A stretch of DNA of 64,000 nucleotides, from positions 15,520 to 79,519 of the forward strand of contig CBDURO010000002.1 in assembly GCA_965369995.1 (NCBI GenBank). The letters run 5' to 3'. Below, piece by piece: positions 44,129 to 53,287 of this stretch. Position 1 is the stretch's first letter, and each line of letters opens with the position of its first letter. Source of the stretch: JAHJCW01 sp965369995 (lineage in GTDB: Bacteria > Fidelibacterota > Marinisomatia > Marinisomatales > JAHJCW01). Made by a program: the position numbers and the translations under genes. The notes below the pieces were generated by a model. The model was not told where the DNA came from. It did not search any database and saw only the letters and a list, made by a program, of their open reading frames with translations.

Positions 44129-45732
44129 AGTGTTATCTTTTGACCGGGATATATAAATTGACCATATTTTAAACCATTCCAACTTCTGATCTGCCTTGCT
44201 TGAACACGATAATTATCTGCAATTTGTCCTAAAGTATCACCTTTTTTTACTGTATAAATCTCTTTTTTTGTCCCGGAAGGCCTTGTCGAACTTACACTAC
44301 TATAACTTACTTTTGTCGCGCCACGTACAGGAATTGTCAACACTTGTCCTACTTTAATTTTGTGCCTATTCTTAATTTTATTTACCGCTGCAATATTATG
44401 AATAGAAACACGATACTTTCTAGATATGGTACCCAAATTCTCTCCGCTACGAACTCTATGAGTAATATATTGCGGAGCAAATCTTTTAGATTCAGGTAAT
44501 GCTGCATATTTCTTTTCGAATAAATCTTTCTTCCCGATTGGTAACTTGAGGTTATATGATTTAGTCGGAGTTGCCGATTGTCTTAATTCAGGATTATATT
44601 GCCGTAAAATAGTTAAACTAATTCCGGCAGATTTTGCTAATATTGATAGATCTGCACTTTTCTCAATCTCAACAACATCATATTTCCATGGATTATTTTT
44701 CGGTGGATTAAACCCATACTTGGCCGGATCTTGACCAATAATGGTAGCAGCAAGAAAAAATGGAACATAATTTCTAGTTTCACGTGGTAACGCATGTAAT
44801 TGCCAAAAATCTGATGTTTGGTGTAATCTTTGAGCTCTGGTAATTCTACCACTCCCTGCATTATAAGCTGCAAGTGCTAAATACCAGTTATCAAATTGTT
44901 CATATAACTCTGTAAGATATTTGCATGCGGCGTGCGTAGCTTTTTCAGGATCGCGCCTTTCATCCATATACCAATTGCGATTTAAATTGTAACGTACACC
45001 GGTACTATATATAAATTGCCACATTCCCGAAGCATTTGCCCGTGAATGAGCCTTTGGATTTAATCCTGATTCTATCATAGCAAGATATATTAATTCTTCA
45101 GGTAATGAGTATTGCTTTAATATATTTTGGATCATATCACCGTACATTGCACGACGGTTAAGATATATTTCAAATTGTTTTTTCCCTTTGGTTTGGAAAA
45201 AATGAATAAATTGCTCTACTTTTTTATTAGTAACAATCGGAATATGTCCGTCACGATCGTCTAACACAGTATACTTGGTATTCCCAATTTCAACTTCAAT
45301 CGGTTCCACCAGTTGTGTCACATCATGTCGCAACTTTTCAGCGGTAATGGAAACATCGGATGCCTTTAATGTCGTTAAACGACTCGTGTAAATATCAACT
45401 AAAGTTTTTTCAAATCTATCAAATTCATCTTTATCATCAATATTCATCTCACCCAATTGATCCGCTTCCATTAACAAATCAAATATTCTGTCAAGATTAA
45501 AAATTACTTCGTTAGTGTCTTGATAAACATCAGCGATCATCGCCTCTGTTAAATACACTTTTACATCTCTCAATAATTGCGGTAGGCGATCTCCTGATTG
45601 AGAAAAGCCATTCCCATTCAAATAATTTATATTATTCGTTTTAGTACTATCATTATTAGATATATGGTCTTGTGCCCTTAGGTTTACTAAAGATAATGAT
45701 ATAATTATAAATCCTGTAAGTAGTCTAATCAT
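44110..45732 (-). CDS. Lytic transglycosylase with two LysM domains (MltD-like)
   Basis: Cleaves peptidoglycan between MurNAc and GlcNAc in the periplasm. 540 residues: signal peptide (about 1-20), an N-terminal helical region, and the SLT domain with the catalytic glutamate in LAMIESGLNPKAHS followed by ANASGMWQF and LALAAYNAGSGRI. Two C-terminal LysM modules bind glycan (about 428-476, HRVRSGENLGTISRKYRV, and about 493-537, YTVKKGDTLGQIADNYRV). Architecture is that of MltD, but with a longer N-terminus. Its last bases overlap sppA. Confidence 0.9.
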   Translation of the reverse strand: MIRLLTGFIIISLSLVNLRAQDHISNNDSTKTNNINYLNGNGFSQSGDRLPQLLRDVKVYLTEAMIADVYQDTNEVIFNLDRIFDLLMEADQLGEMNIDDKDEFDRFEKTLVDIYTSRLTTLKASDVSITAEKLRHDVTQLVEPIEVEIGNTKYTVLDDRDGHIPIVTNKKVEQFIHFFQTKGKKQFEIYLNRRAMYGDMIQNILKQYSLPEELIYLAMIESGLNPKAHSRANASGMWQFIYSTGVRYNLNRNWYMDERRDPEKATHAACKYLTELYEQFDNWYLALAAYNAGSGRITRAQRLHQTSDFWQLHALPRETRNYVPFFLAATIIGQDPAKYGFNPPKNNPWKYDVVEIEKSADLSILAKSAGISLTILRQYNPELRQSATPTKSYNLKLPIGKKDLFEKKYAALPESKRFAPQYITHRVRSGENLGTISRKYRVSIHNIAAVNKIKNRHKIKVGQVLTIPVRGATKVSYSSVSSTRPSGTKKEIYTVKKGDTLGQIADNYRVQARQIRSWNGLKYGQFIYPGQKITLWLKRS

Positions 45733-45800
45733 AAGCTATTTAGCGGAACAACAGCGTCAAAATTAAGTGAGTGGATATGGTTAAACAAGTTTTAAGTAGC

Positions 45801-46268
45801 TCACCTATCAAGTATTTTTTCAACCAATTTTGATGTTCCGTATCCTTTTAAAAATGGTATTATTTTTACACTCCCCCCCCAGCCTTCCATCTCTATGGCT
45901 CCTACTATTGATTGAGAGTCGTAATCTCCGCCTTTTACTAACACGTTGGGCTTAAGTTCACAAATTAATTCAAGCGGTGTATCTTCATCAAATATTACTA
46001 TCATATCAACCATTTTCATTGCATTTAAAATTGCGGCACGATCTTGTTCATCTTGATATGGTCTGGGTTTTCCTTTAATCCGCCTTACCGAAACATCGCT
46101 ATTTAGTCCCACAATCAACATATCTCCCAATAATTTTGCCTTTCGTAAATACTCCACATGACCACGATGGATTATATCAAAACAACCATTAGTAAATACA
46201 ATTATTTTTTGATCATTTCGCCATTTACTAATGATCTTTTGTGCTTCAGTTATATCAACTAACGACAT
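45801..46268 (-). CDS. rfaE2: D-glycero-beta-D-manno-heptose-1-phosphate adenylyltransferase
   Basis: Activates heptose phosphate as ADP-heptose for the LPS core. 155 residues of the cytidylyltransferase fold with TNGCFDIIHRGHVEYL (HxGH-type motif) and GLNSDVSVRRIKG. VKGGDYD and GYGTSKLVEKIL are near the end. It corresponds to the separate C-terminal half of E. coli HldE; the kinase half is not in the window. Codons for Gly-Trp-Gly-Gly give an unbroken run of eight G (45873-45880 on the complementary strand). It overlaps the DUF2851 gene by 14 bases. Confidence 0.92.
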   Translation of the reverse strand: MSLVDITEAQKIISKWRNDQKIIVFTNGCFDIIHRGHVEYLRKAKLLGDMLIVGLNSDVSVRRIKGKPRPYQDEQDRAAILNAMKMVDMIVIFDEDTPLELICELKPNVLVKGGDYDSQSIVGAIEMEGWGGSVKIIPFLKGYGTSKLVEKILDR

Positions 46269-47388
46269 AATTCTTTTCTTTTAATGGACATAAATGACAC
46301 AATTTCTTGCCGCACCATTTGTCATCGATTGCAATTAGACCTTGGAGTATTGAAAATGATTTTAGTTGTGATGATTCTATTATAGTTCCAAATCGTTTTA
46401 CAAAATTCCGGTAAGCATTATGTAACTTTAAATTATTCCATATTTCATAATAATTCTGATAATCCTTAATCTTATTTAAATACAAAGCTCTAGCAGCATA
46501 AAATGGAATTACAACATTTCCAAATAATTCGTTTTTAATACCTATTCCCATAACAGTTGGCAAATCATTAGCTACCAAAGTGTTTACATTAATTAAACTA
46601 GGTTGTCTATTAAAATCTAAATTTGAAAAATACTGTATTAATTTAACGGCAAGTTTCATCCGATTTTGCGGTTGCTGCGCCGGACGTATTCCACGCTTTA
46701 CCCAATTGATTTTTAATTGTAAACTTTTTTTCCATAAGCATTTTCCACCTTCCAGTAATGTTAAATATTGATATTTGTCAAAGTTTATGCTATTTGCCAA
46801 TTTCACAAATTGCGATTTATTACCACCTGCTCCGAGGACTCTAAAACTATTAATTATTAGAAGTTTATTTAATTGTGTTCGATTGTCATGATAGCCGTTA
46901 TAAATATTGATCTTATCAAGCCACCTATTGTGACTATTATGAATAATTATATTAATTAAATAGGAACTTTTATTAATATTATTTAATGAACAATCATTAG
47001 AATAATTTATACCGGGTTTTAATAATATAGTTGGTATTGATGGTGTAACAATTCCATCATTTATCTTCCTTACAACATTTAATATTACTGAATGATATGC
47101 GGGATTTTGATGGTGCATGTGTTTGTACCAATCAGATGTACAAATATGACATTCAACCGGTCCATTTACCACATTATCATTAATAATTAAAATAGCACCT
47201 TTAATATCCGGACCTTCATGCTTATTATGTTTTCCGGCATTTATTATAGTGATACTACCTGAACTTGCCGTATCAATAATTGTACCTGGTAATATGTTAA
47301 GCCATTGCTTAACTAAATCAATTTCATATAGATTTGCAGGTTCTGAAACATTGTTTCTATAAGAAAGATTATGTAATAAATATCCCAT
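46255..47388 (-). CDS. DUF2851 family protein, function unknown
   Basis: 377 residues. Family-like segments are HNKHEGPDIKGAIL, GPVECHICTSDWYKHMHHQNPAYHSVILNVV, and a closing cysteine pattern CGKKLCHLCPL. The histidine- and cysteine-rich ends suggest bound metal, but no activity is known to me. No signal peptide or membrane helix is seen, so it is probably cytoplasmic. These proteins are found mainly in Bacteroidota and related phyla. It is flanked by plsC (23-base gap) and rfaE2 (14-base overlap), both envelope-lipid genes. A role related to the envelope would be guesswork. Confidence 0.75.
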   Translation of the reverse strand: MGYLLHNLSYRNNVSEPANLYEIDLVKQWLNILPGTIIDTASSGSITIINAGKHNKHEGPDIKGAILIINDNVVNGPVECHICTSDWYKHMHHQNPAYHSVILNVVRKINDGIVTPSIPTILLKPGINYSNDCSLNNINKSSYLINIIIHNSHNRWLDKINIYNGYHDNRTQLNKLLIINSFRVLGAGGNKSQFVKLANSINFDKYQYLTLLEGGKCLWKKSLQLKINWVKRGIRPAQQPQNRMKLAVKLIQYFSNLDFNRQPSLINVNTLVANDLPTVMGIGIKNELFGNVVIPFYAARALYLNKIKDYQNYYEIWNNLKLHNAYRNFVKRFGTIIESSQLKSFSILQGLIAIDDKWCGKKLCHLCPLKEKNYVVS

Positions 47389-47411
47389 TTTAGATTACAG
47401 AATAAAATGAA

Positions 47412-48128
47412 CTATTTACTCTTTTCCCATTCTGATTTTAACTGAATTACTGCTTTATATACTTTATCTGTTAGTTCATTGCGATCTTTGTATGTCATTC
47501 CTTTTGTATTGATCGGTTTTCCGATATGTAATTCAACCGGAGTTGATTTTAATTTATGCGCTCCTTTAGTTGCGACATCACTCGTACCACACAGCGCCAT
47601 CGGGACAACCGGAAACTGAGTTTCAATCGCTAAAAGAAAACCGCCTTTCTTAAATTTATGGATTTTACCGTCTTTGGAACGTGTCCCCTCAGGAAATAGC
47701 AAGATAGATCTCGGGTTCTTTTTTAGGCCCAGGGCTGCTTCCTTTAATGATTCAAGCGCTTTAATATGATTTTGTCTATCAATAAATATATGCTTCGCTG
47801 CTTGCATTGCCCAACCAAAAATGGGTATCCACTTGTATTCAATTTTTGATATTGATATGAGGTGATGTTTAATACCGGCAAATGCTAATGGAATGTCAAA
47901 AGGTGATTCATGATTACCGGCAAAAACGTAATTTTGTTCTGGATTAAGACGATCTAAACCATATACAGAGTATTTTACACCGGCTGAAGCAAGTAGAAGT
48001 TTTGACCAAATTTGGGCAATTTTGCCAAAAATCTTTCCTTTCCATTCAAAAATTGATAAAAATAATCCTACAATTCCTAATATACTAGTCCATAATATTA
48101 GATTAAAAACTGCCCAAATCGTTCTCAT
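47412..48128 (-). CDS. plsC: 1-acyl-sn-glycerol-3-phosphate acyltransferase
   Basis: Makes phosphatidic acid from lysophosphatidic acid at the inner membrane. 238 residues with an N-terminal hydrophobic helix (about 5-26). The catalytic HX4D motif is in GNHESPFD, the substrate motif in LFPEGTRSKDG, and VPMALCGT lies downstream. Its start overlaps the serS stop by 4 bases. Confidence 0.93.
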   Translation of the reverse strand: MRTIWAVFNLILWTSILGIVGLFLSIFEWKGKIFGKIAQIWSKLLLASAGVKYSVYGLDRLNPEQNYVFAGNHESPFDIPLAFAGIKHHLISISKIEYKWIPIFGWAMQAAKHIFIDRQNHIKALESLKEAALGLKKNPRSILLFPEGTRSKDGKIHKFKKGGFLLAIETQFPVVPMALCGTSDVATKGAHKLKSTPVELHIGKPINTKGMTYKDRNELTDKVYKAVIQLKSEWEKSK

Positions 48129-49396
48129 CTCTTTATTACCTCTGCTCCAAAATAAGGTTGTAGTGATTCCGGTAGTTGAATACTACCGTCCGACTGTTGG
48201 TAGGTTTCCAATAGTGTAATCATTAAGCGTGGTGTAGCCACACCCGAACCATTTAAAGTATGAACGAAATCTACCTTTTTATCCTCTTCCCTGCGATATC
48301 TGATTTTACCACGCCTTGCCTGAAATGATTCATAATTACTGCAGGTTGAGACTTCTAACCATCTTTCTTCACCGGGCGCCCACACTTCAAGATCATATGA
48401 TTTTGCTGAAGCGAAACTCAATTCTCCCGTGCAAAGAGATAACACCCTATAATGCAATCCTAATGATTGTAAGATTGCTTCCGCCTGTAAGGTAAGCGCT
48501 TCCAATTCATTATAAGATTTTTCCGGTATTACAAATTTAACAATTTCTACTTTATTAAATTGATGTAGTCTTGTAAATCCGCGCGTATCTTTGCCATATG
48601 AACCGGCTTCACGACGAAAACATGCTGAATAGGCAACATAGTTGATTGGTAATTCTTTCTCATCGATTATCTCATTTTGATGAATATTTGTAATCGGGAC
48701 TTCAGCGGTTGGAATTAAATAAAGCTCATCCCGATCTATAAAATACATATCATCTTGTAATTTAGGAATTTGAGCTGTATTTCGCATTGCTTCCATGCGG
48801 GAAACAAATGGTGGAAAAATCTCTTTACAATGATAATTGGCAACATGAAAGTCCAGCATATAATTGATAAGGGATCTCTCTAATTTTGCTCCTTGCCCCA
48901 TGTATAAAGGAAAACCACTCCCAGCAATTGCAGCACCTTTTTTAAAGTCAAATAATTTTAATTTTTCACCAAGTTCTAAATGATTCTTATACTGAAAATT
49001 GGATTTTGGTTTATCTCCCCATTCACGAATAACAATATTGTCTTCAGAAGTTGAGCCAGCAGGAACAGAATTATGCGGTAAATTTGGAATTTCATATAAT
49101 AGGGGTTCTAATTGATCATTTATTTCATTTAGATTTGATTCTACCTTTTTTATATTTTTAGAGAGTTCCTGCATCTCTGTAATGGCATCGTTAGCATCTT
49201 CTCCCCGTACTTTAGCTTTTCCTATTTTTTCGGAAGCCTTGTTACGCTGTGCTCTTTTTTCATTTAACTCATTCAATATAAAACGCTGTTCTTTTTCTAA
49301 TTTTAATATCTGATCAATATTAACACTTTCACGCTTAGCCGCGATTCCACTTTTAATTAACGCAGTATTTTCCCTAATTAAATTTATTGGTAGCAT
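48125..49396 (-). CDS. serS: Serine--tRNA ligase
   Basis: Charges tRNA-Ser (and tRNA-Sec if present). 423 residues: an N-terminal coiled-coil arm (about 30-100) that contacts the tRNA, then the class II core. Motif 2 is FRREAGSYGKDTRGFTRLHQ, followed by the EVSTCSNYESFQARR serine-site segment and motif 3 with NGSGVATPRLM. Full length. Only 32 bases separate it from the sugar-phosphate transferase gene of the polysaccharide locus upstream. Confidence 0.97.
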   Translation of the reverse strand: MLPINLIRENTALIKSGIAAKRESVNIDQILKLEKEQRFILNELNEKRAQRNKASEKIGKAKVRGEDANDAITEMQELSKNIKKVESNLNEINDQLEPLLYEIPNLPHNSVPAGSTSEDNIVIREWGDKPKSNFQYKNHLELGEKLKLFDFKKGAAIAGSGFPLYMGQGAKLERSLINYMLDFHVANYHCKEIFPPFVSRMEAMRNTAQIPKLQDDMYFIDRDELYLIPTAEVPITNIHQNEIIDEKELPINYVAYSACFRREAGSYGKDTRGFTRLHQFNKVEIVKFVIPEKSYNELEALTLQAEAILQSLGLHYRVLSLCTGELSFASAKSYDLEVWAPGEERWLEVSTCSNYESFQARRGKIRYRREEDKKVDFVHTLNGSGVATPRLMITLLETYQQSDGSIQLPESLQPYFGAEVIKR

Positions 49397-49428
49397 TTTA
49401 TCCTATAACATTAATAAACAAATTAAAA

Positions 49429-50850
49429 TTAACGTCCTTGGCCAGAGAATATAACCCAAATTGTACTAATCATAATTTTTAAATCAAGTCCAAAACTAAG
49501 ATTTTCAATGTAATAAAAATCAAATTTTAACTTTTGCCGGATATCATCAAGATTCTGATCATAGGATTGTTTGATCTGTGACCATCCTGAAATCCCTGGT
49601 AACACTGAAAGACGCCTATGGTAAAGCGGATATTCATTACTCAATTTATCAACAAAATATGGGCGTTCAGGACGAGGTCCAATTATACTCATATCACCTT
49701 TTAATACATTTAAAAATTGTGGTACTTCATCTATTCTAAATCTGCGTAAAAACCGTCCTACTTTTGTAATACGCGGGTCGTTAGCTTGAGCCCACATCGG
49801 ACCCGTTTCCTCTTCGGCATTGTGTTGCATCGAGCGAAATTTTATAGTTTTAAATTTACGGAAGTCTTTTCCAACCCTTACTTGCTTGTATAAAACAGGA
49901 CCCTTACTTTCAATTTTTATCGCAATTGCAATTAATAATGCAAATGGAATAAACGAAATTATGAAGGGGATTATAAGTAGCAAATCAAATACTTTTTTCA
50001 GACCTCTCTGATACCAATTTATATTTTCAAGATTGATTTCAATTAATGGCATTCCCGCGATTTGCTGAGTTCGAACCAACCCACTCATAACATCATACAA
50101 ATCCGGTACGATCTTTATTGTTACAGGAAATCCATTAATCTGCCCCATTATGGAAAGTATCCTTGTATGATCAGGCTTTTCCAACGCTAAAACTATATCA
50201 GAGACTTCATTATCCTGAATTATAGTACCTATATTTTGCTCTTCACCTAATACAGGAATGTTGCCGGTATTTATATCTTCATCCGGATCATCAGCTGCTT
50301 TTATAAATCCAACAATATCATATCCTTGATCTTCGTGATGATATAGAAAATTTGCCGCGCTTAAACCACGGCGATTTTTACCTAGTATTATTGTTTTCTC
50401 ACGACCAATTCCAATACGTAATAAATATTTTTGAAATGATCTTATCAAAAACCTAATTGTTAAGGCTATGGACATAAAAATCAACCAATAACGAGCCATA
50501 CCACGTGCATTTATTGGGAAATTGAAAAATCTCAAAGCATCAATAAAAACATACAATACAACAATTGTGAATGTTACTTTAAGCATAGTTTCGATTTCAA
50601 ACATCCTCGAAACTATATATTCACCTTTATATAAACCGTTTATTAAAAATAGGATATTCCACAGTAATTGAAAGATTATCCATACAATAATTTGTTCATA
50701 GTAATTTGGAAATGTTTTAGCTATTACTGCCTGTAAAACTATAGAATAAGCTATATAACCAGCTATGGAATCACTAATAAAAATCGTCCATGAAACGATC
50801 CATTTAGGAACACGAATACGATAATGCTGAAATAATTTCTTAATGATCAA
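49429..50850 (-). CDS. Undecaprenyl-phosphate sugar-phosphate transferase (initiating enzyme)
   Basis: Loads the first sugar phosphate onto undecaprenyl phosphate to begin repeat-unit assembly. 473 residues: four to five N-terminal membrane helices (about 15-145), a CoA-binding-like Rossmann region (KTIILGKNRRG), another hydrophobic segment (about 287-310), and the catalytic bacterial sugar transferase domain. The last is marked by KFRSMQHNAEE, RFLRRFRIDEVPQFLNVLKG and MSIIGPRPERP with GISGWSQI. This is the WbaP/WcaJ polyisoprenyl-phosphate hexose-1-phosphate transferase type; which sugar it uses cannot be told. It is the last polysaccharide gene in transcription order. Confidence 0.92.
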   Translation of the reverse strand: MIIKKLFQHYRIRVPKWIVSWTIFISDSIAGYIAYSIVLQAVIAKTFPNYYEQIIVWIIFQLLWNILFLINGLYKGEYIVSRMFEIETMLKVTFTIVVLYVFIDALRFFNFPINARGMARYWLIFMSIALTIRFLIRSFQKYLLRIGIGREKTIILGKNRRGLSAANFLYHHEDQGYDIVGFIKAADDPDEDINTGNIPVLGEEQNIGTIIQDNEVSDIVLALEKPDHTRILSIMGQINGFPVTIKIVPDLYDVMSGLVRTQQIAGMPLIEINLENINWYQRGLKKVFDLLLIIPFIISFIPFALLIAIAIKIESKGPVLYKQVRVGKDFRKFKTIKFRSMQHNAEEETGPMWAQANDPRITKVGRFLRRFRIDEVPQFLNVLKGDMSIIGPRPERPYFVDKLSNEYPLYHRRLSVLPGISGWSQIKQSYDQNLDDIRQKLKFDFYYIENLSFGLDLKIMISTIWVIFSGQGR

Positions 50851-50955
50851 ATATAAAAGCCTTTTTTACTGCTAACAAAAATCCATAATGATGCAAAGTA
50901 AAAATTACAGGATTTACTATTAGAAAAAAAGCGGCTTTTAAAATTGAAAACGAAG

Positions 50956-52041
50956 TTAAATGATTTTATTATTGTGTTGCCGAAACACCGTAGCTATTCG
51001 TTCTGATGCTTTACCATCCCACAATGGTGGTATAGTATTTGATCGCTTTTTTCTATTTATAACATTATTAACCAAATCTGGAATTTTATAATAGTCTTTA
51101 CCGATTAATTGATTTGTTCCTAAAGAGACAGTAACCGGACGTTCAGTATTTTCTCTGACGGTTATACAAGGAATTCCTAAATATGTCGTTTCCTCCTGAA
51201 TACCGCCTGAGTCTGTGATCACAGTCGTGGTATTTTTCATAAGTCCAAGGAAATCAAGATAACCCAAAGGTTCAATTAAATGAAAATTCACATTATTTAT
51301 TATATCTAAATTACTCTCAGCGATCATTTTTTTAGTGCGTGGATGTACTGGAAATATTACCGGAATCGATTTACTTATTGTTTCCAAATTATGTAGAATT
51401 GACTTTAGTGATTTAGGATCATCAACATTGGATGGTCTATGAAGAGTAACCAATATATATTGTTTTAAATCTTTAAATCTATTTGGTTTATCAGCTTTTG
51501 GTAATAGCCTTACAAGAGTGTCAATCATTACATTACCAACAAAATGAATTTTACTCTTCGGAATTCCCTCTTTAATAAGATTATCATCCCCGTCTTTAGA
51601 GGGCGTGAATAGCAAATCGGCAAGCTGATCGGTTATTAACCGATTTATTTCTTCAGGCATTTTTCGGTCGAATGAACGCAGACCTGCTTCAACATGTGCA
51701 ATTGAAATTGACAACTTGCTGCAAACCATCGTAGCGGCTACAGTAGAATTAACATCTCCATAAACTAAAACCAAATCAGGTTTTAATTCATTTACCAGCT
51801 CTTCAAATTTGATCATGATTGCTGCAGTTTGACGAGCATGAGAATTGGAGCCGATATTCAAATTATAATCGGGTACCGGCATTTGTAATTCTTTAAAAAA
51901 TATATCAGACATAAGTTTATCATAATGTTGTCCAGTATGAACTAATATCTGATTAAAGTCAGTCATCTTATTAATTGCACTCCAGACAGGAGCGGCTTTC
52001 ATAAAGTTTGGTCGTGCGCCTACAACATGTATTAGTTTCAT
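50956..52041 (-). CDS. wecB: UDP-N-acetylglucosamine 2-epimerase
   Basis: Interconverts UDP-GlcNAc and UDP-ManNAc. 361 residues with the start VVGARPNFMKAAPVW. Active-site segments are YGDVNSTVAA (Asp), HVEAGLRSFDRKMPEE (Glu) and LVTLHRPSNVDD (His), and TDSGGIQEE with VRENTERP bind UDP. All hydrolysis/epimerase residues appear intact. It lies in the middle of the polysaccharide locus, 10 bases after a GT4 glycosyltransferase. It probably supplies a ManNAc-derived sugar for the repeat unit. Confidence 0.93.
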   Translation of the reverse strand: MKLIHVVGARPNFMKAAPVWSAINKMTDFNQILVHTGQHYDKLMSDIFFKELQMPVPDYNLNIGSNSHARQTAAIMIKFEELVNELKPDLVLVYGDVNSTVAATMVCSKLSISIAHVEAGLRSFDRKMPEEINRLITDQLADLLFTPSKDGDDNLIKEGIPKSKIHFVGNVMIDTLVRLLPKADKPNRFKDLKQYILVTLHRPSNVDDPKSLKSILHNLETISKSIPVIFPVHPRTKKMIAESNLDIINNVNFHLIEPLGYLDFLGLMKNTTTVITDSGGIQEETTYLGIPCITVRENTERPVTVSLGTNQLIGKDYYKIPDLVNNVINRKKRSNTIPPLWDGKASERIATVFRQHNNKII

Positions 52042-52051
52042 TATACTATAA

Positions 52052-53287
52052 TTATATTATTTTAAATATTACTTTTTCCATTACTCTTGCTAATGATTCT
52101 CTGTCATAATACCTAAAAACATAATCAAACCCATTTTTAGAATATTTATTCATCAGTGCAGGTGAATCTTTTAATTTAATTATTGCAGTCACTATTCCCT
52201 CAACATCGTTGGAACTTACAACAATTCCTCCTTGAGCTTTGGATACTATATCAGCTGCTTCGCCGCCAGCGATTAAAATTACAGGTAATTTGCAGGCCCA
52301 TGCCTCCAATAATTTAGACGGAACTGCATCTAATAATTTATCACTTACTAACGGTATTAAAGCTATATCTGATGTAGTTAATAACGATGGGATCGATTCT
52401 TTAGGTTGACTTTGTAAAAATGTGATATTATTTAGTTCTAAAGATTTAACACGATTTTGTAATTTTTGTTTTTCAACCCCTTCACCAACAATTAAAAATT
52501 GTATATCATTTTTTTCTTTTAAACGAATTGCGGTTTCAATGATTACATTGACGCCCTGAGCAATACCAATCAATCCGGCATATGATAGAATAAATTTATT
52601 CTTTAATCCTAATTCGCTCCGCCATTTCATTTGTTTTGTATCATTTATTAAATCAAAATCTACTCCATTAGGTACAACAGATATTTTTCCAATGGGAATA
52701 TCAGATTTCTCAATCTTTGTTAATTTACGTTCGGTAACCGGTGTGATATAAGTTGCTTGTTTGTACAAATAATCTGCTAATTTTTTACTTAGCTTATGAA
52801 CGATTCCGTTTTCTTTTACCATTCCTGCTTCGACCGCTACATCGGGCCAGATGTCTCTGATATCAAAAATCCATGGAATCTTATAAATCTTTGACAGGAT
52901 TAATCCAAGGATACCAATTGTTAATGGTGGGGAGCTAGCAATAATAATATCAAAATTATTTCTTTTTCTAATGCCATTCCAAAGAGCAGTAAAAAAAAGG
53001 GTGAAATAATTTAATAATCGCACTAAAACTGATTTGTAGGAAACAGGAAATACTTTTGACCTCAAGATCTTGACCCCGTCAATAAATTCAATCTTATTTT
53101 TTTTATTTTTATATTCAGGAAAAATCTTACCCATAGGATAATTAGGATATCCCGTAATAACGGTTACGTCATGTCCAAATTTTACTAACCATTTCGCTAA
53201 CCCACTAATTCTTGCGGCAGCTCCGCCCATTTCCGGCGGATAAAAATGTGATAAAAACAATATCCTAATTTGTTTACGATTCGTCAT
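52052..53287 (-). CDS. Glycosyltransferase family 4 (WbuB-like)
   Basis: 411 residues, GT-B fold. The N-terminal domain begins RILFLSHFYPPEMGGAAARI and carries ITGYPNYPMG. The C-terminal domain has SYAGLIGIAQGVN, FLIVGEGVEK and a PSKLLEAWACKLPVI nucleotide-sugar site. The N-terminal pattern is that of WbuB-type N-acetyl-sugar transferases often encoded beside wecB, as here. It overlaps the preceding beta-propeller gene by 4 bases. Donor and acceptor unknown. Confidence 0.88.
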   Translation of the reverse strand: MTNRKQIRILFLSHFYPPEMGGAAARISGLAKWLVKFGHDVTVITGYPNYPMGKIFPEYKNKKNKIEFIDGVKILRSKVFPVSYKSVLVRLLNYFTLFFTALWNGIRKRNNFDIIIASSPPLTIGILGLILSKIYKIPWIFDIRDIWPDVAVEAGMVKENGIVHKLSKKLADYLYKQATYITPVTERKLTKIEKSDIPIGKISVVPNGVDFDLINDTKQMKWRSELGLKNKFILSYAGLIGIAQGVNVIIETAIRLKEKNDIQFLIVGEGVEKQKLQNRVKSLELNNITFLQSQPKESIPSLLTTSDIALIPLVSDKLLDAVPSKLLEAWACKLPVILIAGGEAADIVSKAQGGIVVSSNDVEGIVTAIIKLKDSPALMNKYSKNGFDYVFRYYDRESLARVMEKVIFKII

